Of a stretch of DNA of 64,000 nt, positions 9,062 through 17,497 are shown piece after piece; the first letter of the stretch is position 1, and every line of letters begins with the position of its first letter. The notes below the pieces were generated by a model. The model did not search any database. It saw only the letters and a list, made by a program, of their open reading frames with translations, and had not been told where the DNA came from. The translations under genes were made by a program, and so were the position numbers. The stretch comes from Bradyrhizobium sp. 199 (GTDB taxonomy: Bacteria > Pseudomonadota > Alphaproteobacteria > Rhizobiales > Xanthobacteraceae). The DNA is taken from positions 806,001 through 870,000 of the forward strand of contig NZ_JADPJI010000008.1 in the NCBI RefSeq assembly GCF_023073355.1, in the 5' to 3' direction.

Positions 9062-9325
9062 TCACGAATGCGGTGCACCATTGGCACTGCCTATCGGACC
9101 ATTTGTCTTTTCTATCAGGAACACGATGCGCTCGTCGTTGCGCTCGGTGATCTCCACCGTGTCGCCGGTCTCGCGGATCAGGTTTGGAATGTCAATCACC
9201 GACAACGGGTCGGTGCAGTGAACTTCGAGCTGATCGCCCGGGCGCAACGGCTTCAAGGCCTTGCGTGTCTTTAGGGCGGGCAGCGGGCACTTCAGTCCGG
9301 TGAGATCGAGCGTCGTTCTGGTCAT
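9062..9325 (-). CDS. tusA: TusA-family sulfur carrier protein
   Basis: 87 residues, typical for the family. The N-terminal LTGLKCPLPALKTRKAL contains the CPxP signature with Cys13 as the sulfur-carrying residue. LRPGDQLEVHCTDPLSVIDIPNL follows as in TusA. TusA proteins relay persulfide sulfur, including to molybdenum cofactor synthesis and FdhD-dependent formate dehydrogenase maturation (family knowledge). Here it is immediately downstream of moeA (46 bp gap) in the moeA-mobB set, which supports a Moco/FDH role over tRNA thiolation, though this is inference. Confidence 0.88.
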   Translation of the reverse strand: MTRTTLDLTGLKCPLPALKTRKALKPLRPGDQLEVHCTDPLSVIDIPNLIRETGDTVEITERNDERIVFLIEKTNGPIGSANGAPHS

Positions 9326-9370
9326 GCGCGCAACATGGCGAGACGAAGCGATGGCGTCAACGCAAGGCGT

Positions 9371-10627
9371 CTAGAGTAGATCGGCATAGGACAAGAAACC
9401 TACGCTGTGCCCCGGCTCGACGCCCGTGATGCTCTCACGGAGTTCGACCAGCCCGTCGGTCTCGACCAGCGAGGACAACAGCCCCGCTCCCTCGCGCGGA
9501 AACTTGATGGCCTCGAGCCCGCCGTCCTGCGCGCGCCGCAAGGAGACGCGCACATATTCACGCCGCCCCGCCTTCTTCTTGTAAGCAAACGCCGCGCGCA
9601 CCGGGATGGGCGTCAAAGGCTCCGGCAAGCCACCCGCCAGCGCCAGCACCGTCGGCCGCACGACGTGGACAAACGTGACGAAACTCGCGACGGGATTGCC
9701 GGGCAATCCGATCAGCGGCGTCCCGTCGATGATGCCCATCGCCACGGGCCGGCCGGGCTTGATCGCCATCCGCCACAGCACCAGCGAGCCGATGCTTTCG
9801 ACCGCCGCCTTGACGTGGTCCTCCTCGCCGGTCGAGACGCCACCGGTGGTGAGGATCAAATCGTGGCGACCTGCAACCTGCTTCAAGCCATTCGCGAGCG
9901 AAGTGCGCTCGTCGCGAAATATGCCGAGGTCGCTAACCTCGCAGCCAAGCCGGCGCAGCATCGCGATCAGCATGAAGCGGTTGGAATCGAACAGCTGCGA
10001 CGCCGCGCGTGGCTCGCCGGGGGAAGCCAACTCGTCACCGGTCGAGAACACCGCAACGCGAATGCGCCTGACGACATCGAGCCTGACAAGCCCGAACGCC
10101 GCGGCGAGCGCGACGTGCTGCGGCAGCAAGCGCTGGCCGGCGCGTAGCGCGATCTGGCCCTCTGGGATGTCTTCGCCGGCGGGACGGACATTGGCGCCCG
10201 GCTTCAGCCCCGGCGGCAGCACGATCTTGCCGGAATCGTCGATGCCGACATCTTCCTGCATGAAGACGGTCTCCGCACCCGGCGGCATCGGCGCGCCCGT
10301 GAAAATGCGCGCGGTGTGACCGGGCTTGATCGGTGCCTGTGCAAGCCCGCCGGCCTGGATGCGGCCGTCAAGCGGCAGCGCCTGCTCGGCAGCATCAGGA
10401 AGATCGGCGTTGCGCACGGCGTAGCCGTCGACGGCCGAGTTGGTGAAGGGCGGCAACGGCAGCGGCGCCGCCACGTCGCGCGCCAGCACGCGCCCGTCCG
10501 CGTTGACGAGCCTCACCGTCTCCAGGTCGGCAATCGCGTTGACGCGCGTCGTGATGAGACCAACGGCCTCGTCGACCGACATCATCGGGCCGCCGAAGGC
10601 AAAGCAATCGTCCGACAGTTGCGCCAT
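9371..10627 (-). CDS. moeA: Molybdopterin molybdotransferase MoeA
   Basis: 418 residues, standard MoeA length. PLPPFTNSAVDGYAVR is the domain-3 signature, and MPPGAETVFMQED matches the expected loop. TTGGVSTGEEDHVKAA is the MoCF-domain motif, and IGLPGNPVASFVTF the conserved MoeA loop near the C-terminus. MoeA inserts molybdate into adenylylated molybdopterin. Of the three MoeA-like genes here this is the most canonical. It lies 9 bp downstream of mobB, so the two are probably one operon. ATG start at 10627 follows the mobB stop closely. Confidence 0.94.
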   Translation of the reverse strand: MAQLSDDCFAFGGPMMSVDEAVGLITTRVNAIADLETVRLVNADGRVLARDVAAPLPLPPFTNSAVDGYAVRNADLPDAAEQALPLDGRIQAGGLAQAPIKPGHTARIFTGAPMPPGAETVFMQEDVGIDDSGKIVLPPGLKPGANVRPAGEDIPEGQIALRAGQRLLPQHVALAAAFGLVRLDVVRRIRVAVFSTGDELASPGEPRAASQLFDSNRFMLIAMLRRLGCEVSDLGIFRDERTSLANGLKQVAGRHDLILTTGGVSTGEEDHVKAAVESIGSLVLWRMAIKPGRPVAMGIIDGTPLIGLPGNPVASFVTFVHVVRPTVLALAGGLPEPLTPIPVRAAFAYKKKAGRREYVRVSLRRAQDGGLEAIKFPREGAGLLSSLVETDGLVELRESITGVEPGHSVGFLSYADLL

Positions 10628-10636
10628 GGTGCCTCG

Positions 10637-11164
10637 TCAGCGTATCGCGGCGCTCTTTGCCACCGCTTCCTCGACCGGCATCGCCGCGCGCAGCAGCAAT
10701 GCGGCAGCCGCCGCGATATCGTCGAGATGGACAGTCGGCAGCCCAGTGTCAATGGCGGTATCGGTCGCGATCCCGGCAATCCCGGGATCGTCGGGAAACA
10801 GCAGCGGCTTGTCGTTGGCCGCACGATGCACCTCGATCTTGCGGTGCGGCTCGCGCTTGAAACCCTCGACCACGACGAGGTCGACCGCGGACAACTTGCT
10901 CAACAGTTCCGGCAGACGCGGCTCATTCGCGCCGCGCAGCTCGTGCATCAGAGCCCAGCGGCTTGACGAAGCGACCAGCACCTCGGCCGCGCCGGCCTCG
11001 CGGTGGCGCCAGGAATCCTTGCCGGGCACATCGACGTCGAACTGGTGATGCGCATGCTTGATGACGGAGACGCGCAGGCCCAGCGCATTGAAATGCGGGA
11101 TCAGCCGCGTCAGCAGCGTGGTCTTGCCCGCACCGCTCCAGCCCGCAAGGCCGATGACTTTCAT
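10637..11164 (-). CDS. mobB: Molybdopterin-guanine dinucleotide biosynthesis protein MobB
   Basis: 175 residues. The N-terminal Walker A motif GWSGAGKTTLLTRL starts at about residue 8, followed by VSVIKHAHHQFDVD, the MobB signature region. VDLVVVEGFKREPHRKIEVHR is the conserved central motif. MobB is a GTP-binding adapter that assists MobA in making the guanine dinucleotide form of the cofactor needed by FdsA. First gene of a mobB-moeA-tusA run on the minus strand, divergent from fdhD. Confidence 0.93.
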   Translation of the reverse strand: MKVIGLAGWSGAGKTTLLTRLIPHFNALGLRVSVIKHAHHQFDVDVPGKDSWRHREAGAAEVLVASSSRWALMHELRGANEPRLPELLSKLSAVDLVVVEGFKREPHRKIEVHRAANDKPLLFPDDPGIAGIATDTAIDTGLPTVHLDDIAAAAALLLRAAMPVEEAVAKSAAIR

Positions 11165-11219
11165 TGCAGCTCTCTCTTCCGCAACCAGCGCACGCTGATG
11201 GAACCTCCGGCGCCTCCTC

Positions 11220-11299
11220 CGTCATTGCGAGCGCAGCGAAGCAATCCAGACTGCCGCCGCGGAAATAGTCTGGATTGCTTCGCTGCGCTCGCAATGACG
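11220..11299. repeat. Intergenic palindromic repeat, copy 2 (perfect 33-bp arms)
   Basis: Arms at 11220-11252 and 11267-11299 are perfect reverse complements with a 14-bp loop; the outer ends are CGTCATTGCGAGC and GCTCGCAATGACG. Same family as the copy at 1882-1972. It lies between the divergent starts of mobB and fdhD, so it is not a simple terminator. Confidence 0.95.
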
Positions 11300-11372
11300 A
11301 GTGGAGGCATTTTACCCGCTCCCGGCCATGCTTATATCGGCTTGACCCGAATGTCATGCTAACGTCGCGACC

Positions 11373-12263
11373 ATGATGAAGATCGACAAAGCTCCCGTAC
11401 CCCTGATCGTCCCCAATCCAGACGATCCGCGCCTGACCCAGAGCGTGACCGGCACCGACCAGACCGGCGCCAGGGTCGAGATCAAGGTGCCGGTGGAGCG
11501 GCCGCTGACGCTGTACCTGAATGCCCAAGAGATCGTCACGATGATGACGATCGGCGACTATCCGGAATATCTGGCGCTCGGTTATTTGCTGAACCAGAAC
11601 ATGCTGAAATATAATGACGAGGTCACCGAGGTCGAATACGACGACGACCTCCAGGTGGTCGTGGTGCGCACTGAGCACCACACCAATTTCGAAGCCAAGC
11701 TGAAGAAGCGCACGCAGACCTCCGGCTGCGCGCAGGGCACCGCCTTCGGCGACCTGCTGGAGGCGGTCGAGAGCGTCGCGCTGCCGAAAGCGGAGTTGCG
11801 TACCTCCTGGCTCTACCAGATGACGCAGACCATCAACACCATGCCCTCGCTCTATCTCGAGGCAGGCGCGATCCACGGCTGCGTGCTGTGCAAAGGGGGC
11901 ACTCCGCTCTGCTACACCGAGGATGTCGGCCGGCACAACGCGGTCGACAAGATCGCGGGCTGGATGTACCGCCACGGCGTCGATGCCTCCGACAAGATTC
12001 TCTACACCACGGGACGGCTCACCTCGGAGATGGTGATCAAGACCGTCCGCATGGGCATTCCGATTCTGGTGTCGCGCTCCGGCTTCACCGCCTGGGGTGT
12101 CGATCTCGCTCGCCAGGTCGGGCTGACGCTGGTTGGACGCACGCGCGGCAAGCGCTTCATCGTCCTCGCGGGCGAGGAGCGCATGGTCTACGACCAGGAT
12201 CTCGCTTACGTCGAGGAAGAATCGGCCAGGCACAAACGCAAGGGTGAAGGCCGTGACGACTAG
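11373..12263 (+). CDS. fdhD: FdhD, sulfurtransferase for formate dehydrogenase cofactor
   Basis: 296 residues. Cys170 and Cys173 form the CxxC motif in IHGCVLCKGG. DVGRHNAVDKIAGWM and TTGRLTSEMVIK are strongly conserved FdhD segments, and SGCAQGTAFG precedes them. FdhD (FdsC in Rhodobacter) binds bis-MGD and transfers sulfur to the molybdenum, which is needed for formate dehydrogenase activity. It is divergent from mobB and overlaps mobA by 11 bp, forming an fdhD-mobA operon. The first 30 residues are an N-terminal extension. Confidence 0.95.
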   Translation: MMKIDKAPVPLIVPNPDDPRLTQSVTGTDQTGARVEIKVPVERPLTLYLNAQEIVTMMTIGDYPEYLALGYLLNQNMLKYNDEVTEVEYDDDLQVVVVRTEHHTNFEAKLKKRTQTSGCAQGTAFGDLLEAVESVALPKAELRTSWLYQMTQTINTMPSLYLEAGAIHGCVLCKGGTPLCYTEDVGRHNAVDKIAGWMYRHGVDASDKILYTTGRLTSEMVIKTVRMGIPILVSRSGFTAWGVDLARQVGLTLVGRTRGKRFIVLAGEERMVYDQDLAYVEEESARHKRKGEGRDD

Positions 12264-12885
12264 TGTTCCAGCCACGCAAGGTGTGCTGCTCGCCGGCGGT
12301 CTCGCCCGCCGCATGGGTGGCGGCGACAAACCGATGCGCACCATCGGCGGCCGCACCATCCTCGATCGCGTGATCGCGCGCCTGTCACCGCAATGCAGTG
12401 GGCTGGTCCTCAACGCCAATGGCGATCCCGCGCGTTTCGCCGCCTTCGGCCTGCAGGTTGTCCCCGATGACGTGCCCGGCTTTCCCGGCCCGCTCGCCGG
12501 CGTTCTCGCGGCGCTGGACTGGACTGCGGCAAAGCGGCCGGGTGTCGAGTGGGTGCTCAGCGCCGCCGGCGACTGCCCGTTCCTGCCGCGCGATCTGGTT
12601 GCCCGCCTCCATGACGCACGCGCGCGCGAGAACGCGCAGCTCGCGGTCGCCGCGTCGGGGGACCAGTCACATCCGGTGATCGGCCTGTGGCGCGTCGCCT
12701 TGCGCGACGAGCTGCGTCACGCGCTGGTCGTCGAAGACCTCCGCAAGATCGACCGCTGGACCGCGCGCTATCCGCTCGCAACGGTGACGTGGCCGGCCGA
12801 GCCGCTCGATCCGTTCTTCAATGCCAATACGGTCGAGGACATCGCCGAAGCCGAGCGGCTGGCGGCGCTGGATGACGCATCCTAA
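12253..12885 (+). CDS. mobA: Molybdenum cofactor guanylyltransferase MobA
   Basis: 210 residues from a GTG start at 12253, preceded by the purine-rich stretch AGGGTGAAGG. GVLLAGGLARRMGGGDKP is the nucleotidyltransferase signature with its GTP-binding glycine loop and lysine. The metal-binding region is SAAGDCPFLP, and FFNANTVED is the conserved C-terminal MobA motif. MobA attaches GMP to Mo-molybdopterin, giving the bis-MGD used by FdsA. The gene overlaps fdhD by 11 bp, indicating coupled translation. The GTG is preferred because an earlier open stretch in this frame only shadows fdhD. Confidence 0.93.
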   Translation: MTTSVPATQGVLLAGGLARRMGGGDKPMRTIGGRTILDRVIARLSPQCSGLVLNANGDPARFAAFGLQVVPDDVPGFPGPLAGVLAALDWTAAKRPGVEWVLSAAGDCPFLPRDLVARLHDARARENAQLAVAASGDQSHPVIGLWRVALRDELRHALVVEDLRKIDRWTARYPLATVTWPAEPLDPFFNANTVEDIAEAERLAALDDAS

Positions 12886-12977
12886 GGCGTTGCCTTGAGT
12901 TCTTGACCTTGAGACCGACCGTGAACCGGACGTGGGAAGCGAACGACCAATGACCGGGACATTGCCCCGGATCAGCC

Positions 12978-13202
12978 ATGGCAGACTCTCTGTTGGAAGT
13001 CATTTTCGATGTTGTCGATCTCGCACTCGATGTTTCGGACGTGATCGATCGCACGAAACAGCTGAGCAAGCGTGACGCCGTCGAGGTCCCGCCGGACCCG
13101 AGGCCTCTGCCGCCTGCGGCGCAGCGGGCGCTGGCCGAAGCCGAGGAGCGGGAGCGCGCCGCTCAGGCCGCCAGCGGCACCGACCAGGCATCGCATCGAT
13201 AA
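12978..13202 (+). CDS. Small acidic hypothetical protein
   Basis: 74 residues beginning MADSLLEVIFDVVDLALDVSDVID, an amphipathic helical start, then a Pro-rich hinge (PPDPRPLPPAAQ) and a charged Ala/Glu-rich helix. No signal peptide or recognised domain. It is 92 bp after mobA on the same strand and 12 bp from the convergent end of the MoeA-fusion gene. Codon use is host-like. I do not recognise the family. Confidence 0.6.
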   Translation: MADSLLEVIFDVVDLALDVSDVIDRTKQLSKRDAVEVPPDPRPLPPAAQRALAEAEERERAAQAASGTDQASHR

Positions 13203-13214
13203 CCCGGCCCGCAT

Positions 13215-15176
13215 CTATGCAGGCCGAAATCCAGCCCGCTCCAGCGCAGCGCGTGCATCCTCCGAGCGGAGTGCATTGAGAAAGGCCCGCACCGCCGGCC
13301 GGTCCTTGCGCGCGGTCACCAGCGCGAAGTCATAATGCTCTTCCGCGAGCGGAATGAAACCGAGGCCGACCGCATGGGCGACCGGCGCAATGGTCATGCC
13401 CCAGTCGGCGCGATGCTGCGCGACGGCAGCGGCAACCGCGTTATGCGAACGCGGCTGGTTCCAATAGCCTTCCGGGCGCGCGCCACCGAGCAACCGATCG
13501 ATCAGGATGCGCGTGCCGGCGCCCTGGTTTCGGTTGACCATGATGCAGGCGGGGTCAGCGAGCGCCGCGGCAACGGCATCCTTGGCACCGACGCCTTCGA
13601 AACGCTTGTCGCCCTTGCGGAAGACAATGCCCTGCATCCGCCGCCAGCCCGGCACGAGTTCGAGTCCCTCGACGAGATAGGGCGTGTTGTAGGTCTCGCT
13701 TTGATCGTCGAACAGATGGATCGGCGCGAGATCGCATTCGCCGCGTTTTGCAGCCGCAAGCCCGCCGAGGCTGCCGACCGCGATCGATCGCACGGTGAGG
13801 CCGGCCTGCGCGAGCTCAGCGGTAACGAGATCGAGGCCGGTGCAATGGCTGCCGACGATGACGAGATCGGGCACGCGCACATGCGGCGTGAACAGCGTTA
13901 CTTCGGCTTCAGTCCCCGCCGGCATCTGGTCGGCGAGCGCGTCGATGCGCAGAAAGCCGTCGGCCTGCGCGAAGGACGTGATCGCGCCGGAGCCCTTGCC
14001 AGAGGGATAGGCGATCAGGCGATCCTTGCCCTCGACCAGCGAGACCATCACGAATTCGGTGCGGCCGAGCTCGGAAGCGATGCGGACCGGCACGGTTGCG
14101 CTGACCCTCGCATCGGAGCGCGGCGGCAGTCCGGCCATCCTGCGCAGCACCGGCACGATCATGTCGTGGAAGGTGAACATCGCCGAGGTTGGAAAGCCCG
14201 GCAGGATCACCACCGGCTTGCCGTCGCAAACGGCAAGGCACAGCGGCTTGCCGGGCTTGAGTGCAACGCCGTGCGCGATGATGCCGGGCTGGCCGAGCCG
14301 GCCGATGATGCGGTGGGACAAATCGCCCGCACCTTTCGAGGTGCCACCCGACAGCACCAGCATGTCGGCATCCGCCAGCGCGCGACGCATGGCGGCTTCG
14401 AGCTTGACTTCATCGTCGGGGACGGCGCCGTGGGAAACCGCCTCACCGCCATTCTCATCGATCGCAGCAGTGACGATCGCACCATTGGTGTCGTAGATGT
14501 CGGCAGCCGCGAGCGGCTGGCCCGGCTGCACCAATTCATCGCCGGTGGAGATGACAGCCACAACCGGCTTGCGCGCGACGGTCACCTCGGCGATGCCGCA
14601 AGCGGCCAGCATGCCGATCTCGCGCGAGCCGATGATCGTGCCGGCGCGCAGCAGCGCTTCGCCGCGCGCGATGTCGGACCCGGCGTACGAGACGAATTGC
14701 CCTGGAGACGTGGCGCGACGAACCTCGATCGCGTCCGACCCTGCCGGCTGGGTGTGTTCGACCATGACGACGGCATCGGCGCCGCGCGGCAGCGGACCGC
14801 CGGTGGCGATCGCCGTCGCGGTTCCAGCCGCCACTTGAAGCGTCGGCGCGGTGCCGCAGTGGATGGTTTCGCCGTTCAACCCAAGTCGCACAGGCTCGCC
14901 TTCGCCTGCCGCGGCGACATCCGCCGAACGCACGGCAAAGCCATCGACATTGGAGCGGTCGAACGGGGGAACATCGATCGGAGCCGTGACGTCCTGGGCA
15001 AGCGCCGCACCGAGCGCATCGGCGAGCTTGCGTAGCTCGATCGGAATCACGCGCGGAAACAGCGCCGCCTCGAAGCCTGCCAGCGCTTCCTCACGCGACA
15101 GGATCTTAAGGAACTGCTCCTGTTCGAGCGCGCTACGCTCTTGCGATCGCGGCATCATCGTCATCCCGGAACCCAT
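13215..15176 (-). CDS. MoeA-like molybdotransferase fused to a periplasmic-binding-like domain
   Basis: 653 residues. Residues 25-425 are MoeA-like: DVPPFDRSNVDGFAVRSAD, VLSGGTSKGAGDLSHR and ILPGFPTSAMFTFHD. Residues 440-653 form a PBP-like domain (VIVGSHCTGLDLVTAELAQ, LVEGLELVPGW, MVNRNQGAGTRILIDRLL), as in molybdate-sensing LysR-type C-termini. No signal peptide, so the binding domain is cytoplasmic. The fusion could couple molybdate, tungstate or cofactor sensing to metal insertion (inference). It starts one base after the stop of the upstream MoeA-like gene. A nearer ATG at MMPRSQ is an alternative start. Confidence 0.88.
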   Translation of the reverse strand: MGSGMTMMPRSQERSALEQEQFLKILSREEALAGFEAALFPRVIPIELRKLADALGAALAQDVTAPIDVPPFDRSNVDGFAVRSADVAAAGEGEPVRLGLNGETIHCGTAPTLQVAAGTATAIATGGPLPRGADAVVMVEHTQPAGSDAIEVRRATSPGQFVSYAGSDIARGEALLRAGTIIGSREIGMLAACGIAEVTVARKPVVAVISTGDELVQPGQPLAAADIYDTNGAIVTAAIDENGGEAVSHGAVPDDEVKLEAAMRRALADADMLVLSGGTSKGAGDLSHRIIGRLGQPGIIAHGVALKPGKPLCLAVCDGKPVVILPGFPTSAMFTFHDMIVPVLRRMAGLPPRSDARVSATVPVRIASELGRTEFVMVSLVEGKDRLIAYPSGKGSGAITSFAQADGFLRIDALADQMPAGTEAEVTLFTPHVRVPDLVIVGSHCTGLDLVTAELAQAGLTVRSIAVGSLGGLAAAKRGECDLAPIHLFDDQSETYNTPYLVEGLELVPGWRRMQGIVFRKGDKRFEGVGAKDAVAAALADPACIMVNRNQGAGTRILIDRLLGGARPEGYWNQPRSHNAVAAAVAQHRADWGMTIAPVAHAVGLGFIPLAEEHYDFALVTARKDRPAVRAFLNALRSEDARAALERAGFRPA

Positions 15177-15177
15177 A

Positions 15178-16284
15178 TCATTCCCGCATCAGATAGGCAT
15201 CGACCGAGGTGCCCGCCGCAAATCCCTCGTGGCTGGCGGGGGCGAGCAGCCATGCATCGGCACGGGCAATCGCCTGGAGCGGCCATTCGCCCACGGCAAG
15301 CGGCATCCACGCATGATGTTCCAGGGACAGCAGCGCCATTTCGGCGACGCCGACACTGGATGCGATTTTACGCGCAAGCGGCAAGGTCACCTGCCGGCGC
15401 GGCTGCCGCGCGGACAAATGGTCGATGAGCGGACGCACGAGCGCGAGCCAGGCTGCAAGCGCATGATCGGGCGAGCCGGGCAAGGCAATCACGGGAATCC
15501 GCCCGAGCCGCCCGACCGCGGCGGTGCGTCCGGGCTGGAGTGCAAGGCCATGGGCCAACACCTCGCCACGCTGGGCCAGCGCCAAGACAGCGGCATCCCG
15601 ACGGCTGACGCCGCTGCCGCCCACCGTCAGCAGCAGATCACAAGAGGACGCATCAAGCACGTCGGCAATCGATGCTTGATCGCGTGCACCGGCTTCGCAC
15701 GTTTCAACACCCAGTCCCGCTGCATGCGCGAGCCCGGCGATCATATGCATCGTCGCCGTTGCGCCCGGCACATTGACGATGCGCAGCCGGGGCCGGCGCA
15801 CGCCGAGTTTCTCCACACCCGCAACGCGCGCCAGCAGCAGATCAGCCGCTCCGACCGGACAGCCCTCGGCGGCGGCAGGCGTGCGTTCCGCGACGTCGCT
15901 GCCGGCGCGTCTGACGCCCTGCCCCGGCACGCCTTCCGCCAGCACTTGCGCGAGCGGCCCCGACACCTCCGCTGTGTCGGCATCGAGCACACAGTCGCAT
16001 CCCGCCGGCATGGCTTCGCCGGCCTCGACCCATTGCGGCACTTTTGTCAGAGGCAGCGGCGAATAAGAGGACGCGCCGACGAGATCATTGGCGCAGAGCG
16101 CCCAGCCGTCCGCGGCGGCAATGTCGCGCGGCGGATGGGCCGCAAGCAACGGCGTGCCCGCAGCGATGCAACCGGCCGCGTCGGTCAGTGGCAACTCCAC
16201 CGGTGCAAGCGGCTCAAGCCGGTTCAGCAACGCGGCGAGCGCAGTGTCGAGCGGCGTGAGCGAGGACGGCAGGCGCTGGGTCAT
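15178..16284 (-). CDS. Divergent MoeA-like molybdopterin-binding protein
   Basis: 368 residues from the ATG giving MTQRLPSSLTPLD; an in-frame ATG 12 codons earlier is less likely. MoeA architecture is recognisable, but key motifs are altered. The usual P-F-S-x-x-DGYA becomes RDIAAADGWAL, and the MoCF motif is LLTVGGSGVSRRDAA. VIALPGSPDHALAAW keeps the C-terminal loop. It may be a specialised or regulatory partner of the fusion encoded one base downstream. Catalytic activity on its own is uncertain. First gene of this two-gene unit. Confidence 0.82.
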   Translation of the reverse strand: MTQRLPSSLTPLDTALAALLNRLEPLAPVELPLTDAAGCIAAGTPLLAAHPPRDIAAADGWALCANDLVGASSYSPLPLTKVPQWVEAGEAMPAGCDCVLDADTAEVSGPLAQVLAEGVPGQGVRRAGSDVAERTPAAAEGCPVGAADLLLARVAGVEKLGVRRPRLRIVNVPGATATMHMIAGLAHAAGLGVETCEAGARDQASIADVLDASSCDLLLTVGGSGVSRRDAAVLALAQRGEVLAHGLALQPGRTAAVGRLGRIPVIALPGSPDHALAAWLALVRPLIDHLSARQPRRQVTLPLARKIASSVGVAEMALLSLEHHAWMPLAVGEWPLQAIARADAWLLAPASHEGFAAGTSVDAYLMRE

Positions 16285-16339
16285 GCGCCATGGTGGACCA
16301 TGCATCGCGCGCTTTGGCAACCGCCGGGCGATGCGGGCC

Positions 16340-17173
16340 TTAACCGCCCGACCGGTCCGAATTCGGGAAGAACAGCTGCTGCCCGTCGACCTTGTAGCCG
16401 GCGATGGCCGTCTGCCCCTCCGGCGAGGTCAGCCAGTCGATGAAGGTCTGCGCGAGATCCTTCTTCACGTTCGGAAACTTCTCGGGGTTCACCAGCATCA
16501 CGCCGTACTGATTGAGTAGCCGCCGGTCGCCTTCGACCACGATGTCGAGATCGCCGCGATCGCCGAACGAGATCCAGCTGCCGCGCTCCGACAGCACATA
16601 GGCATTGGCGGCACGCGCGGCGTCGAGGGCCGAGGTCATGCCCTGCCCGGCCTCGCGATACCAGGCGCCCTTGGCAGCGGCGATGTCGATGCCGGCGACG
16701 ATCCAGAGCGCGAGCTCCGCGGCGTGGGTGCCCGACCGATCGCCGCGCGTCACGAATGGCGCGCCTTTGGCTTCGATCGCCTTCAGCGCCGTCACGATGT
16801 CCTTGCCCTTGACGGCCGCCGGATCACTCTTCGGGCCGATCAGCACATAGTCGTTGTACATCACGTTGAAACGCTTCACGCCAAAGCCGTCGGCGACGAA
16901 TTTCTCCTCCTGCGGCCGCGCGTGCATCAGCACGACGTCGGCCTCGCCCCTTCGCGGCCCGTTGAGCACCTCATCGGCGCGCCGCGCGATCACGGTCACC
17001 TCGATGCCGGTCTTGTCCTTGAAGATCGGCAGCAGATAGTCGAGCAAGCCGGACTCCTGTGTCGATGTGGTCGAAGCCAGCACAATCGCGCGGTCCTCTG
17101 CGGATAACGCCGCAACGCCCGCGGTGAGGCCGCAGAAGAGCGCGAATGCAACGGACAGTCGGCGGACGGCCAT
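16340..17173 (-). CDS. Tungstate/molybdate-type ABC transporter substrate-binding protein (TupA-like)
   Basis: 277 residues from the ATG at 17173, which places MAVRRLSVAFALFCGL as signal peptide. The mature start VLASTTSTQESGLLDYLLPIF is the TupA/WtpA-type oxyanion-binding opening. FVTRGDRSGTHAAEL and GQGMTSALDAARAANAYVLSERGSW match the family. TupA binds tungstate (or molybdate) in the periplasm for a TupBC transporter. No permease or ATPase gene is next to it. Being 55 bp upstream of the MoeA-like pair on the same strand links it to Mo/W metabolism. Some formate dehydrogenases use tungsten, so the metal cannot be decided here. Confidence 0.88.
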   Translation of the reverse strand: MAVRRLSVAFALFCGLTAGVAALSAEDRAIVLASTTSTQESGLLDYLLPIFKDKTGIEVTVIARRADEVLNGPRRGEADVVLMHARPQEEKFVADGFGVKRFNVMYNDYVLIGPKSDPAAVKGKDIVTALKAIEAKGAPFVTRGDRSGTHAAELALWIVAGIDIAAAKGAWYREAGQGMTSALDAARAANAYVLSERGSWISFGDRGDLDIVVEGDRRLLNQYGVMLVNPEKFPNVKKDLAQTFIDWLTSPEGQTAIAGYKVDGQQLFFPNSDRSGG

Positions 17174-17497
17174 GATCGGGTTCCCACTGGATAAGACGCG
17201 GCCATGATGGCGCGCGATTGCGCCGCACTCGTGACGCATCTACTGCTTTGCGCGGCGCAGTCGGGAAATGTCGGCAAAGCATGCTGACTGGTCCTTGCCG
17301 AACTGGTCGGCGCCGACCAGGCCGATTGCCGCGCGCCGAGGAGCTGACCGGCTACGATCCGTCAGGCAGGGCAGATCCGCTTCGCAGCCTGACATTGACG
17401 CCCGCCCCAAAATAGTTGCAAAAGAAACCAATTCAGCCGGGGGCACACCCGGCAAAAAGCAACACCGGCCAACGCGCCGGATCAGGGGAGGACAAGC
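17174..17497. other. Intergenic between divergent transport genes
   Basis: 324 bases between the TupA-like start and the ABC binding-protein start; it should hold promoters for both. The end near 17488 (AGGGGAGGACAAG) supplies a strong Shine-Dalgarno for the downstream gene. I see no other gene or clear operator. Confidence 0.5.
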
